Positions 35,403-43,558 of a stretch of 64,000 nucleotides of DNA are shown piece after piece. The notes under the pieces are model-generated. The model did not search any database. It saw only the letters and a list, made by a program, of their open reading frames with translations, and was not told the origin of the DNA. The DNA lies in the NCBI RefSeq assembly GCF_014635345.1, contig NZ_BMCU01000006.1:310001-374000 (forward strand), given 5' to 3'. The DNA is from Rhodococcoides trifolii (GTDB taxonomy: Bacteria > Actinomycetota > Actinomycetes > Mycobacteriales > Mycobacteriaceae). How positions within the stretch are numbered: position 1 is the stretch's first letter; each line of letters begins with the position of its first letter. A program made the translations under genes and the position numbers.

Positions 35403-37586
35403 ATGAGCGAGAACGGACCCGCCGTCGCCTCCGCAACACCCACCCCTACCGAACACGACGATGCCGCAGCGGCGATGTCGAGTGCCGCAACCCCGGCAAC
35501 CGAGCACGCTCCCCACAGCGGGCACGACCACGGTGGTGGGCACGGTCACGATCAGCACGGTGGGCACGGCGACGGCGGGCACGGAGACCATGTCGGCCAG
35601 TTCCGGCGCCTGTTCTGGATCATGGCCGCCCTGGCGGTTCCGGTCGTCGCGGCATCGGAGATGTTCGCGTCGATCATCGGGTACTCCCTCCCGGACGCAG
35701 TCTGGATCGGGTGGGTGTCACCCCTCCTCGGAACGGTCATGTTCTTCTGGGGTGGATCGCCGTTCCTGACCGGCGCGGTCGGTGAGATCCGTTCACGCGC
35801 ACCGGGAATGATGCTGCTCATCGCCCTCGCGATCACCGTCGCGTTCGTCGCCTCGCTGGGCGCCAGCGTGGGACTGCTCGACCATCAGCTCGACTTCTGG
35901 TGGGAACTGGCGCTGCTGATCGTGATCATGCTCCTCGGGCACTGGATCGAGATGCGCTCACTCGCCCAGACGACCTCGGCCCTGGACTCTCTCGCCGCGC
36001 TGCTCCCCGACACCGCCGACCTCGTCGACGACGCCGGGGAGGTGTCGAGCGTCGATCCCGCGGACCTGAAGATCGGCGACGTGGTTCTCGTACGGCCCGG
36101 CGCCCGCGTTCCTGCGGACGGCGCCATCGTCTCCGGCACCGCGAGCATGGACGAATCGATGATCACCGGTGAATCGCGCACCGTCCGGCGCAGCGACGGA
36201 GACACCGTCGTCGCCGGCACCGTCGCCACCGATTCCGGGCTGCGGGTCCGTGTCTCCGCGACGGGGGAGGACACCGCTCTCGCCGGTATCCGCCGACTGG
36301 TGTCCGACGCGCAGAACTCCTCGTCGCGGGCGCAGCGCCTCGCCGACACTGCCGCGAAGTGGTTGTTCTGGTACGCCCTCGGCGCCGGCATCGTCACCGC
36401 GATCGTCTGGGCTGCTCTCGGCTCACCGGACGATGCGGTCATCCGCACGATCACCGTCCTGGTGATCGCCTGCCCCCATGCCCTCGGCCTGGCCATCCCC
36501 TTGGTGGTCTCGATCGCCACCGAACGCGCCGCACGCGCCGGTGTTCTGATCAAGGACCGGCTCGCCCTCGAATCCATGCGGACGGTGGACACGGTGTTGT
36601 TCGACAAGACCGGCACCCTGACCAGAGGTGAACCCACCGTCACCGGCGTCGAGGTGACGCATGGGCGAACCGAGGACGACGTGCTCGCCCTCGCCGCCGC
36701 TGCGGAAGCCGATTCCGAACACCCCCTCGCCCGCGCCATCGTCGGCGCCGCCCGCGCTCGGAGTCTTCATTCGGCGCCGGGCAGCGAGTTCGTGTCCTCG
36801 CCCGCCGTTGGGGTGTCGGCGGTGGTGAACGGTGTTCGCGTGCGGGTCGGTGGCCCGTCGATGCTCGAGGAGGAGGGTGTGAGCGAGCTCCCGGTCGCCG
36901 ATCGGTGGCGCGGCGACGGGGCGATCATCCTTCATGTAGTCGCCGGCGGTCAGGTGGTTGGTGCACTGAAGTTGGCGGACGAGATCCGCAGCGAATCCCG
37001 CACCGCCGTCGAGCAATTGCACGCACGCGGTGTCGCGGTGGTGATGATCACCGGCGACGCCGACGCAATCGCCAAATCAGTGGCCACCGAGCTGGGTGTC
37101 GACAGGTACTTCGCCGGGGTGCGCCCGGAAGACAAGGCGCACCGAGTGATCGAACTGCAGAGCGAAGGCCGCAAGGTCGCGATGGTCGGCGACGGTGTCA
37201 ACGACGCTCCTGCGCTTGCGCAAGCAGACGTGGGTATTGCCATCGGCGCCGGCACCGACGTGGCGATCGCCTCTGCGGGAGTGATTCTCGCCAGCGACGA
37301 CCCCCGGTCGGTGCTCTCCGTCATCGATCTCTCGAGCGCCACCTACCGCAAGATGAAGCAAAACCTATGGTGGGCAGCGGGATACAACCTGATCTCGGTT
37401 CCCCTCGCCGCCGGCGTCCTTGCACCGGTCGGGTTCGTACTTCCAATGTCGGTCGGGGCGATCCTGATGTCGCTGTCGACGATCATCGTCGCGGCCAACG
37501 CACAGGTGCTACGTCGGCTCGATTTGACCCCACGCGGGCGAACCCCGGCAACTCGAACTGAGGACCGGAGGGAGGTGCAGGCATGA
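35403..37586 (+). CDS. copB: CopB-type copper-translocating P-type ATPase
   Basis: This 727-aa P1B ATPase has a His/Gly-rich N-terminus (residues about 40-61, HSGHDHGGGHGHDQHGGHG) instead of HMA domains. It then has a CPH motif (Cys357-Pro-His359) in the metal channel, the phosphorylated aspartate in DKTGTLT (Asp401), and MVGDGVNDAPAL near the end. CPH plus a histidine-rich tail is the mark of CopB-type (P1B-3) ATPases, which export copper across the membrane. About seven to eight membrane helices are visible. It lies between copZ and csoR and its stop overlaps the csoR start (ATGA at 37583-37586). Confidence 0.92.
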   Translation: MSENGPAVASATPTPTEHDDAAAAMSSAATPATEHAPHSGHDHGGGHGHDQHGGHGDGGHGDHVGQFRRLFWIMAALAVPVVAASEMFASIIGYSLPDAVWIGWVSPLLGTVMFFWGGSPFLTGAVGEIRSRAPGMMLLIALAITVAFVASLGASVGLLDHQLDFWWELALLIVIMLLGHWIEMRSLAQTTSALDSLAALLPDTADLVDDAGEVSSVDPADLKIGDVVLVRPGARVPADGAIVSGTASMDESMITGESRTVRRSDGDTVVAGTVATDSGLRVRVSATGEDTALAGIRRLVSDAQNSSSRAQRLADTAAKWLFWYALGAGIVTAIVWAALGSPDDAVIRTITVLVIACPHALGLAIPLVVSIATERAARAGVLIKDRLALESMRTVDTVLFDKTGTLTRGEPTVTGVEVTHGRTEDDVLALAAAAEADSEHPLARAIVGAARARSLHSAPGSEFVSSPAVGVSAVVNGVRVRVGGPSMLEEEGVSELPVADRWRGDGAIILHVVAGGQVVGALKLADEIRSESRTAVEQLHARGVAVVMITGDADAIAKSVATELGVDRYFAGVRPEDKAHRVIELQSEGRKVAMVGDGVNDAPALAQADVGIAIGAGTDVAIASAGVILASDDPRSVLSVIDLSSATYRKMKQNLWWAAGYNLISVPLAAGVLAPVGFVLPMSVGAILMSLSTIIVAANAQVLRRLDLTPRGRTPATRTEDRREVQA

Positions 37587-37894
37587 GCGTCGACGACGAA
37601 GCCGGCGCCGCGCACCACGGATACATCGGAGACAAAGCCCGCTACGCACAAAGGATGCGGCGCATCGAAGGTCAGGCACGTGGGGTGGCGCGGATGATCG
37701 AGGAGGAGCAGTACTGCATCGACATCCTCACTCAGATCTCGGCGCTGACCGCCGCTCTGCAGAACGTGGCTCTGGGACTGCTCGACGATCACCTCGGACA
37801 TTGCGTGGTCGATGCCGTCCGCGCAGGCGAGGACGGCGGAGCCGCGAAACTCGCCGAAGCCTCCGCAGCAATTGCCCGACTCGTCAAGTCCTGA
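37583..37894 (+). CDS. csoR: CsoR-family copper-sensing repressor
   Basis: This 103-aa helical repressor has the family core RRIEGQARGVARMIEEEQYCIDILTQISAL and the metal ligands Cys45, His70 and Cys74 (YCIDIL and DHLGHC). These match the Cys-His-Cys set that binds Cu(I) in CsoR. It is the last gene of the copper operon and probably represses it through the three TACCCCC(A/T)GGGGGTA palindromes nearby. A strong bidirectional terminator follows. Confidence 0.92.
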   Translation: MSVDDEAGAAHHGYIGDKARYAQRMRRIEGQARGVARMIEEEQYCIDILTQISALTAALQNVALGLLDDHLGHCVVDAVRAGEDGGAAKLAEASAAIARLVKS

Positions 37895-37920
37895 CACTCG
37901 CCACCCGAGCTGCCGCCCGC

Positions 37921-37962
37921 AGAACAACAGCCCCGCACCACACGGTGCGGGGCTGTTGTTCT
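37921..37962. terminator. bidirectional terminator between csoR and the DUF305 gene
   Basis: A perfect 19-base-pair inverted repeat with a 4-base loop (ACAC at 37940-37943) lies between converging genes. Arms begin AGAACAACAG and end CTGTTGTTCT, giving A/T-rich stem bases on both sides and so a terminator in each direction. Confidence 0.85.
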
Positions 37963-37993
37963 GCGGTGCTCGGTTCGGAGCGACGACCCGGGA

Positions 37994-38623
37994 TCAGCCG
38001 AGAAGTTGCTGCATCCGGCCGATCTCGGCGTTCTGCGTCTCCACGATGGTCGAGGCCAACGCGATCGCGTCGGGGTTGGTTCCGTCCGTGATCTCGGTCT
38101 GCGCCATCGTGACCGCACCCTGGTGATGTTGGACCATCATCGTGAGCCACTGGCGGTCGAAGTCGGCACCCGAGAGTGTCATCAGTGAATCCATGTCCTG
38201 CGCCGACATCATCCCCGATCCGGAACTGTGGTCCATCCCGTCCATCGACCCCATGTCGGCCGAGGGTGCGGGCTGCCCCCACTCGCTGAGCCATGAGGTG
38301 AGCTGGTCCATCTCGGGTTTCTGCGCGCTTTCGATCTCACCGGCGAGAGCGATCACATCCGGGTTCGTGGTCCGGCCCTCGACCATGGCGGCCATCTCCA
38401 CAGCCTGGGCGTGGTGCGGGTACATCATCGACGCGAACATGACGTCGGCGTCGCCGAACTGCGCGGCGTCCGCCGTGGTCGACGATGCCGGCGCCGACGT
38501 GGACGAGCCCATCGAATGGCCCTCCATCGACGTGTCGGAACCGTCGTCGCTACACCCGGCGACGACCATCACCCCGAGCGCTGCGGCGGCGAGGATGGTG
38601 GCTGTTCTGGTATTGACGTGCAT
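37994..38623 (-). CDS. DUF305 lipoprotein (copper-associated)
   Basis: This 209-aa protein has a signal sequence with a lipobox (AALGVMVVAGC), so it is an anchored lipoprotein. A Ser/Thr-rich linker is followed by two DUF305 units with DVMFASMMYPHHAQAVEMAAM and WLTMMVQHHQGAVTMAQ, each bearing His-His pairs and many methionines suited to copper binding. A Met/His-rich spacer (SADMGSMDGMDHSSGSGMM) sits between them. It starts at an ATG with AGGAGA upstream. DUF305 proteins are common next to copper export genes, and here the gene appears to be second in an operon behind a CsoR operator. Confidence 0.85.
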   Translation of the reverse strand: MHVNTRTATILAAAALGVMVVAGCSDDGSDTSMEGHSMGSSTSAPASSTTADAAQFGDADVMFASMMYPHHAQAVEMAAMVEGRTTNPDVIALAGEIESAQKPEMDQLTSWLSEWGQPAPSADMGSMDGMDHSSGSGMMSAQDMDSLMTLSGADFDRQWLTMMVQHHQGAVTMAQTEITDGTNPDAIALASTIVETQNAEIGRMQQLLG

Positions 38624-38703
38624 GGTGAAGTCTCCTGTTTCGGTGTGACAGAGGGGGTTCGAGCTGTGTTCGCTCCGCCGGAGCACAAGCCCCGGGCTCC
38701 CTG

Positions 38704-39168
38704 TCACACGCGCAGCATCACCGATCTGTCCAGCGGCGGTTTCGAACCCGGTGGAGATCGGCCGAGAGCCGCCGTCGCGGCACTTCGGCTCCCGGGGCTC
38801 GTGTCGTCGGCGGCCAAGTATCCGATCACAGCAGCCGGCGCCGTCACCGCAGGCCACGACGACATCGTTGCCACACACGGGTGCATCATGTCGTGGCCAC
38901 CCGGACACGAATACTCACGGACCTGCTCGCCGGACACGGCGTCGTGTTCACCGACTGCGTGCCGAAGATGGAGGGCAACATCGGGAGTGACGGATCCGTG
39001 CCCGCCATCGCCGATGGGCGGCATCGCGGCGACCGTGCCCATACCCTCGTGCGCGGAGGTTGCGGGCATCGTCACCACCGAATGCATCAACACCACGCCG
39101 ACCACCGTGCCCAGCAGCACCACGAGCGCCGCAAACCAGCGTCGACTGCTCGGATGGAGGCGTTTCAC
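38704..39168 (-). CDS. DUF6153-like exported protein, CsoR-controlled
   Basis: This 154-aa protein has one N-terminal membrane helix (WFAALVVLLGTVVGVVLMHSVV) and a short outside part with several His and Met residues (HEGMGTVAAMPP, SCPGGHDMMHPC). It resembles small DUF6153 proteins found beside DUF305 genes in actinobacteria. It starts at a GTG only 22 bases from a CsoR operator and precedes the DUF305 gene on the same strand by 80 bases. A role in periplasmic copper handling is inferred. Confidence 0.62.
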   Translation of the reverse strand: MKRLHPSSRRWFAALVVLLGTVVGVVLMHSVVTMPATSAHEGMGTVAAMPPIGDGGHGSVTPDVALHLRHAVGEHDAVSGEQVREYSCPGGHDMMHPCVATMSSWPAVTAPAAVIGYLAADDTSPGSRSAATAALGRSPPGSKPPLDRSVMLRV

Positions 39169-39189
39169 CCGACCGAGTCTACAAATTAA

Positions 39190-39204
39190 TACCCCCAGGG
39201 GGTA
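39190..39204. promoter_or_regulatory. CsoR-type operator palindrome 3
   Basis: TACCCCCAGGGGGTA matches the two operators before copZ. It lies 22 bases upstream of the minus-strand DUF6153-like gene, so that gene and the DUF305 gene are probably part of the same copper regulon. Confidence 0.82.
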
Positions 39205-39229
39205 ACCGCTGTGTCTCTCGGGAGACTTT

Positions 39230-39441
39230 GCGGGCGCGTCACCGAACTGGGCTCCGCTCCGCTGGTCGCTGTGAAGAGATTTCCTGCCTTGTCTCACCGC
39301 CGTTGCCGGGCAGACCTCTGACGCAGCTTCGAAAGATGCCCGGAGGGCGGGTATGGCCTCTATTTTCTCCGAAGGACGGCCGCAACGAAATGGTCACCCA
39401 GTGTTCTCTACGAACCGCCCCCTGCCGAAAGATGGAGACGA
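39230..39441 (+). repeat. orphan copy of the IS110 upstream segment
   Basis: This stretch aligns with 31788-32005, sharing GGCTCCGCTCCGCTG-like sequence, the CCGGGCA/TGCCCGG hairpin (39306-39312 and 39337-39343), GGGTATGGC, CCCAGTGT and an AGATG..GACG block. No transposase follows it. It may be the left end of a second, deleted IS110 element or a free-standing structured RNA locus. The remaining bases up to 39821 hold no gene I can support, only a few CGCTGCGCTC motifs. Confidence 0.55.
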
Positions 39442-39821
39442 GGAACGTGAGCCGGGCACGATGTTCATGGCCCAGAGATTGAGCCCGGACTACCACACAT
39501 GATGGTCGAGTTGCGTCCCCTTCGGCGCCGTTAGACCGGATCGGCCTGCGGCCGAGCTTGACAAAGCCTATTGAGATTCCCTTCTGCCGGTTCGATTGTG
39601 ACCGGCGGTGACCTCCACGCAACCCCCGACGTCCGCTGCGCTCCCGCCCTAACGGGTCGACCCCGATTTCCCACCCACACTCGCTGCGCTCCCAGGTAAA
39701 TCGCCGCCGCTCGCGCATTGCATTCCGGCCCCCTCATGCCGGCCCCATCACCCCTTGCCAGAAGGGCAAAAAAATTGGCGGGCCGGGGGTTCCGGTCGGG
39801 CCACGAGCACGGGGAGTCACC

Positions 39822-40385
39822 ATGACCGCAAGGCAAGTCAGAACACGCTCCATCCGACACATCGCGGCCGCGCAGGATCAGGCGAGACACGCGATCGTCA
39901 CCCACAGCACCGTCCTCATCGCCGGACCCCAACGCGCCGACGTGAGCGTGCACGCCGCCGGAACCGACAGCGCCCGGATGACCGTCACTCTCGGACCGCT
40001 GATGATGACCTTTCACGACGCCGAATCCACCACTGCCGTGATCGACGGATTCAACGCCGTCCGCGCCGCGCTGATGGGACTGGACAACCGCGCACCCGAA
40101 CGAGAAGACAGCGCAGTCGAATTCGCACGTAACACCATCGCCGTCACCTGGATCTCGGCGCCGCAGTACGCAATCAGCCGCGGAAGTCGCGTCGACAACG
40201 CCCAACGGCGCACCGTGCACTGGGTGGACCTTCATATGGGACCCATCACCTGGCGCATCGCCGATCACACCGGCTACAACGACCTCATGGCCGAGTTCCG
40301 CAACGTCCACCGCACCGCCGTCGCAGTCTTCGCCGACGGTGGCAAATTCCGCCGAGACCCCACCAAACCACGCACCGACACCTGA
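39822..40385 (+). CDS. hypothetical plasmid protein
   Basis: This 187-aa protein starts at an ATG with GGGGAG six bases upstream. It has a basic N-terminal helix (RQVRTRSIRHIAAAQDQARHAI) and a beta-rich centre (ARMTVTLGPLMMTFHDAESTTAVIDGF, RRTVHWVDLHMGPITWRIADH). No family was recognised. It sits 160 bases before the small gene at 40545, among backbone-like genes, and is probably co-transcribed with it. Confidence 0.6.
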   Translation: MTARQVRTRSIRHIAAAQDQARHAIVTHSTVLIAGPQRADVSVHAAGTDSARMTVTLGPLMMTFHDAESTTAVIDGFNAVRAALMGLDNRAPEREDSAVEFARNTIAVTWISAPQYAISRGSRVDNAQRRTVHWVDLHMGPITWRIADHTGYNDLMAEFRNVHRTAVAVFADGGKFRRDPTKPRTDT

Positions 40386-40544
40386 GCGCACACACGCGCA
40401 GCGCGGCCCCGGTTCTCCACAGAATCGGGGCACTCGCGCGTCGATCCACAGAACTGGCTGCCGCCGATCGTGTGGCGGCCGCTCGCTGCGCTCGCGGCTG
40501 CACGCTCACACCAGCAGTGACCCACCACAGCAAGGAGTCCCACC

Positions 40545-40853
40545 ATGATCGCCTGGTCCGTTCTCGTGTACCCCGCAGCCGGCGGGCCCGTCCTCGCCGG
40601 CTCCGGCCTCACCGATACCCGCACAGACGCGGTCGAAGACCTCACCGACGCGATCCGTGGCGCACTCATGGACGCCTCCGCCTACGCCGCACCCGGGGGA
40701 GAGGGCCCGAGGTACACCGCGCTCGTCGACGCCGAACGCGCCCTCACCGTCCACCTCACGCGAAACTCGCTCGGCCGTCTCGACCTCGACGCAGCGCTCG
40801 ACGAGCTCGAACGCTTCGAAGAAGCCGAACGCGACCGCACAGCTTTCGCGTAG
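40545..40853 (+). CDS. hypothetical plasmid protein, paralogue of the gene at 29736-30089
   Basis: This 102-aa protein starts at an ATG with AAGGAG six bases upstream. Its C-terminal 60 residues align with the 117-aa protein encoded at 29736-30089, with shared A(L/I)MDA, T(V)H(L/M)TRN and LD(L/V)D(A/G)ALD..E.FE blocks. Conservation between two dispersed copies suggests a constrained role, but no activity can be named. Confidence 0.65.
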   Translation: MIAWSVLVYPAAGGPVLAGSGLTDTRTDAVEDLTDAIRGALMDASAYAAPGGEGPRYTALVDAERALTVHLTRNSLGRLDLDAALDELERFEEAERDRTAFA

Positions 40854-40934
40854 AGACGGCCGGGGTCGGACGGCGACGGTGTCCCAATATCCGACTCAGA
40901 ACTTCTGTCAGTAGCTCGACGCATACTGTGCGCC

Positions 40935-41120
40935 ATGCGAATCCGAACAACCGCCGGCCCGCCATTATCCTTCGAGATCGCCGCTTACGCAGCCCGCGCA
41001 TTAGCCCTGACCCACCCGACCGACCCGACCACCAACACCCCGTTCGCGCCGCCGACGTACAGCAAACCGAGCGAACCCGGTTACGCGGCAGTATCACCAG
41101 TCACTCGGACGATCACGTGA
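40935..41120 (+). CDS. possible 61-aa small protein
   Basis: An ATG opens a 61-codon frame rich in Pro, Thr and Ala (for example FEIAAYAARALALTHPTDPTT). A CATACTGT box lies just upstream, so a leaderless transcript is possible. No ribosome binding site or family match is visible, and it converges with the gene ending at 41137. Confidence 0.3.
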   Translation: MRIRTTAGPPLSFEIAAYAARALALTHPTDPTTNTPFAPPTYSKPSEPGYAAVSPVTRTIT

Positions 41121-41136
41121 AGACCCGCCTCGGGTT

Positions 41137-41748
41137 TCACAGCCGGATGTGAGGAACTGCCACTGCCGCGCGCCGCAACTGGTAACGAGGTGTACCCAGC
41201 CGTGGGCGCACGAGGTGCAGCCCGACAGTCTCGGCTATCCGCTCGACGACCTCGTCGACACTCAGGTCGTCCGTGGCGATGCGAGTCTCGAAACGCTCAT
41301 CCTGCAATGCGGCGGAGCATCGCTGTGCATGCTGCATCGCCCAGGTCTCGTCGGCGCCCACGATGCGGCCGAAGACGGAAGCGAGCCGTGATCGCAGTCT
41401 TCGATGGATCACCTGCACCGACGCAGTCAGCGCGTAGTGCCGAACGTCGAGGCCCTCGCCCCGCAAGCGGCCGACGATCTCGTCGAAGTACTCGGGGTTG
41501 ACCAGCGTCATCGGCACAATCACCGGATGTACGGTCTCATGGCAGACCTGCACGAGCGTCTCGAAAACAGCTGATCGCCACTGCGGACGATCTTGAAAAT
41601 CGGCGCGCGCGCTGGGCGGCAGCATCTTGTGGATCGCGAATCCCAGAAGTTCGGGATCCGCTACATGGGCCGCCGGAAGCCGACGGTACAGCTCATGGGC
41701 AGTCTGAGTCTTGCCGACGCCGAACGCACCGTTGATCCAGATCAGCAC
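41137..41748 (-). CDS. tmrB: TmrB-like ATP-binding protein
   Basis: This 203-aa protein matches Bacillus TmrB over its whole length: LIWINGAFGVGKTQTAHELYRRL (P-loop), VADPELLGFAIHKMLPP, VIVPMTLVNPEYFDEIVGRLRGEG and a late RIATDDLSVDEVVERIA. TmrB binds ATP and confers tunicamycin resistance in Bacillus; the substrate here is unknown. The GTG at 41748 is chosen because the P-loop domain begins at the next residue and the resulting length fits TmrB. The gene follows a frame-shifted membrane-protein gene by ten bases. Confidence 0.78.
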   Translation of the reverse strand: MLIWINGAFGVGKTQTAHELYRRLPAAHVADPELLGFAIHKMLPPSARADFQDRPQWRSAVFETLVQVCHETVHPVIVPMTLVNPEYFDEIVGRLRGEGLDVRHYALTASVQVIHRRLRSRLASVFGRIVGADETWAMQHAQRCSAALQDERFETRIATDDLSVDEVVERIAETVGLHLVRPRLGTPRYQLRRAAVAVPHIRL

Positions 41749-41758
41749 GACGTCGAGG

Positions 41759-42134
41759 TTACCGACGGGTGGGCAGAGCACGCAGCATCCGTGGTGACAG
41801 GGCAATCATCGCCAGAGCTAGTACAGAGACCACAGCCTGCCCGATCCGACCCGGCGTCACACCCGGGGTTGTGTCGATCGGCGGATAGTTCGCTACTGCA
41901 TTCGCGGCTGCGTCCAAGGTCACCACAACTGTCCCCGCCAACCAGCCGACCCTCGACCTCTTCGCGATGGCCACTGCGACAACCGCATCGACGACGACGA
42001 GGGTAGAGAAGAACGTAACGAGGAACCCGAGGAGGCCGTCAGGTCGACCATCCGCCGTTCGCAAGTTGAACGACGTGGACAACGCTGCCGTAGGAAAAGA
42101 CGCCCACCGCAACCCATCTGACGATCGTGTCCAC
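41759..42134 (-). pseudogene. frame-shifted small membrane protein
   Basis: A minus-strand GTG at 42134 opens DTIVRWVAVGVFSYGSVVHVVQLANGGWST and then hits a TGA near 42096. The next frame supplies DGLLGFLVTFFSTLVVVDAVVAVAIAKRSRVGWLAGTVVVTLDAAANAVANY and two more helices, ending at 41759. Together they form a four-helix membrane protein of a type common in actinobacteria (QLA.GG..., ...D..AN.YANY). A single-base indel around 42040-42060 would rejoin them. Confidence 0.6.
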
Positions 42135-42744
42135 ATTGACCAGTAAACCCGAAACCGGACAAGGCGTTACCGCGACACCGCGGGGGTCGGCCTGAGTTGC
42201 ACCCTCGCACTCACCCGGCCGGGTAGCGGCCGTCGAGGTGGTCGGTGAGTCGCCGGCCGACACCGGATCGCGCTCCGCGCTATGACAGGAACTGTTCGGT
42301 GCAGTTCTGGCGCTCTCCAGCCGCACCACCCCCGTCCGCCTTCCCCACTAACGGCGCCCGCTCCGGCCGAGGCTCCAAGAATTTTTCAAAACCCCTTCGG
42401 CCACCAGGCCCGGCCGCGGAGTGAGCCGGGCTGTTCGGTCCTTGCGCACCCCGCCGTTCCCGCGCAGTTACGGGTCGGCCCCCGACGATTCTCGAACCAA
42501 ACTGAATCTATCGACGTATGGTCGGCGTCCTTGTGCGGCTGCGGATTTGACTGAATCACATCAACTCCCGCTGCGGCCCCTGCGGGGCCGGTTCCAGTGG
42601 CTAGTTGGGGGTCGTACGAGTGCGCCGAGTGTGCCATGCCGGGGACCCGACCAGTCAACCCACGCTTCGCTCTTCGGGGTTGACAGCCCACCCTCGTCAT
42701 GGCCGATCGCTGCGTCTCATCCGAACCTGCGAAAGGCGCAGCAC
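42135..42744. other. 610-base gap
   Basis: No gene is supported. An A/T-rich tract (AATTTTTCAAAA at about 42380-42391) lies within GC-rich, palindromic sequence (GGCCGAGG, CCCGGCCGCGG). Such a patch could be an origin or transfer-related site, but no repeats or known motif confirm it. Confidence 0.25.
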
Positions 42745-43005
42745 ATGTTCCGAATCACCGATCACCAGCTCATCACCGGCCTCATCGGCACGGCAGTCCA
42801 CTTGCCGGCGGAGCGCTCGGACCGCGCCCGGCACCTGGTCACCGAAGCGCTAGCGCTCGCCAGCTTCCTGGACCTGCCGGTCCTGATCGAGGAAGCCGAA
42901 GGGGCGCTCGGACGCATCGAACACGACGAATCCTGCACATGGTGCGCCGGCATGCCCGGAGCGCATATGCCTCCAGTCGAAGAGGTCTTCTGGTGCACCC
43001 ACTGA
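42745..43005 (+). CDS. small hypothetical protein with a CxxC motif
   Basis: This 86-aa protein starts at an ATG with AAAGG eight bases upstream. Its body is helical (DHQLITGLIGTAVHLPAERSDRARHLVTEALALASFLDL). Near the C-terminus CTWCAGMPGAH could bind a metal. No family was recognised. Confidence 0.55.
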   Translation: MFRITDHQLITGLIGTAVHLPAERSDRARHLVTEALALASFLDLPVLIEEAEGALGRIEHDESCTWCAGMPGAHMPPVEEVFWCTH

Positions 43006-43186
43006 CCGGTGCGGTCCCGGCCCGGAAGGGTCGGGGCCACAATGGCTCTCGCCGCGCACCGTCTGAGACGGGGGAGCGTCGTCTTGCGGCTTTTCTGCTT
43101 GGACGCACCCCCGCCCCGAACGGTTCCACCGTCTGCTGTCCGGCGGGCACACTGGTCCCGGCGCAGGTCCTCGGAACCGGTTTTGG

Positions 43187-43393
43187 CTACTCGGCTAGCT
43201 TGGCGACCGCCTGAGCCCACAGGAAGTACTTGTTCGTCCCCAGGTCCCGCACGGTCTTGATGTTGAACGCCGCCTTCAGGTGCTCCGCGTCCCCATCGCT
43301 GACTCCTTGGAGCGCCGCCACCGGCGCGTCCGCAAGCTCCTCGACCGGCTTCTGCTCGTACGCCTTGTCGAACTTGTCGGCGATACCCGCCAT
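43187..43393 (-). CDS. small helix-hairpin-helix-like protein
   Basis: This 68-aa protein starts at an ATG with GAGGGG seven bases upstream. It reads IADKFDKAYEQKPVEELADAPVAALQGVSDGDAEHLKAAFNIKTVRDLGTNKYFLWAQAVAKLA. Similar small proteins are widespread in actinobacteria, and the ALQGVSDGDAEHLKAAFNIKTVRDL part resembles a helix-hairpin-helix fold. It is divergent from the SOS-controlled gene at 43559; the SOS box lies between them. Confidence 0.62.
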   Translation of the reverse strand: MAGIADKFDKAYEQKPVEELADAPVAALQGVSDGDAEHLKAAFNIKTVRDLGTNKYFLWAQAVAKLAE

Positions 43394-43496
43394 CACATAC
43401 CCCTCGTCCTCGCGCGTCGACGTCCGGACCGGACGCCCGAGACCACCGTACGAGCCGCACGCCAACCTCACCAGGGTTGTACTGGCCCATTTGCAA

Positions 43497-43512
43497 TCGA
43501 ACATGTGTTCGA
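43497..43512. promoter_or_regulatory. SOS box (LexA operator)
   Basis: TCGAACATGTGTTCGA is a perfect 16-base palindrome matching the Gram-positive/mycobacterial LexA box TCGAAC-N4-GTTCGA. It lies 46 bases upstream of the ImuA'-like gene. Confidence 0.9.
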
Positions 43513-43558
43513 TAGAGTCTGGAAGCGCCCATCTCCATCCAGCGAAAGGTCGTGCACG

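Noticed and set aside
39239-39718. 159-aa minus-strand frame over the orphan IS110 repeat
   Set aside because: The repeat's conservation is at the DNA/RNA level; the encoded peptides of the two copies do not match.
39750-39772. TTGCC/GGCAA hairpin with an A-run, as a terminator
   Set aside because: The A-run follows the stem on the plus strand, so it does not make a T-tailed terminator in either direction.
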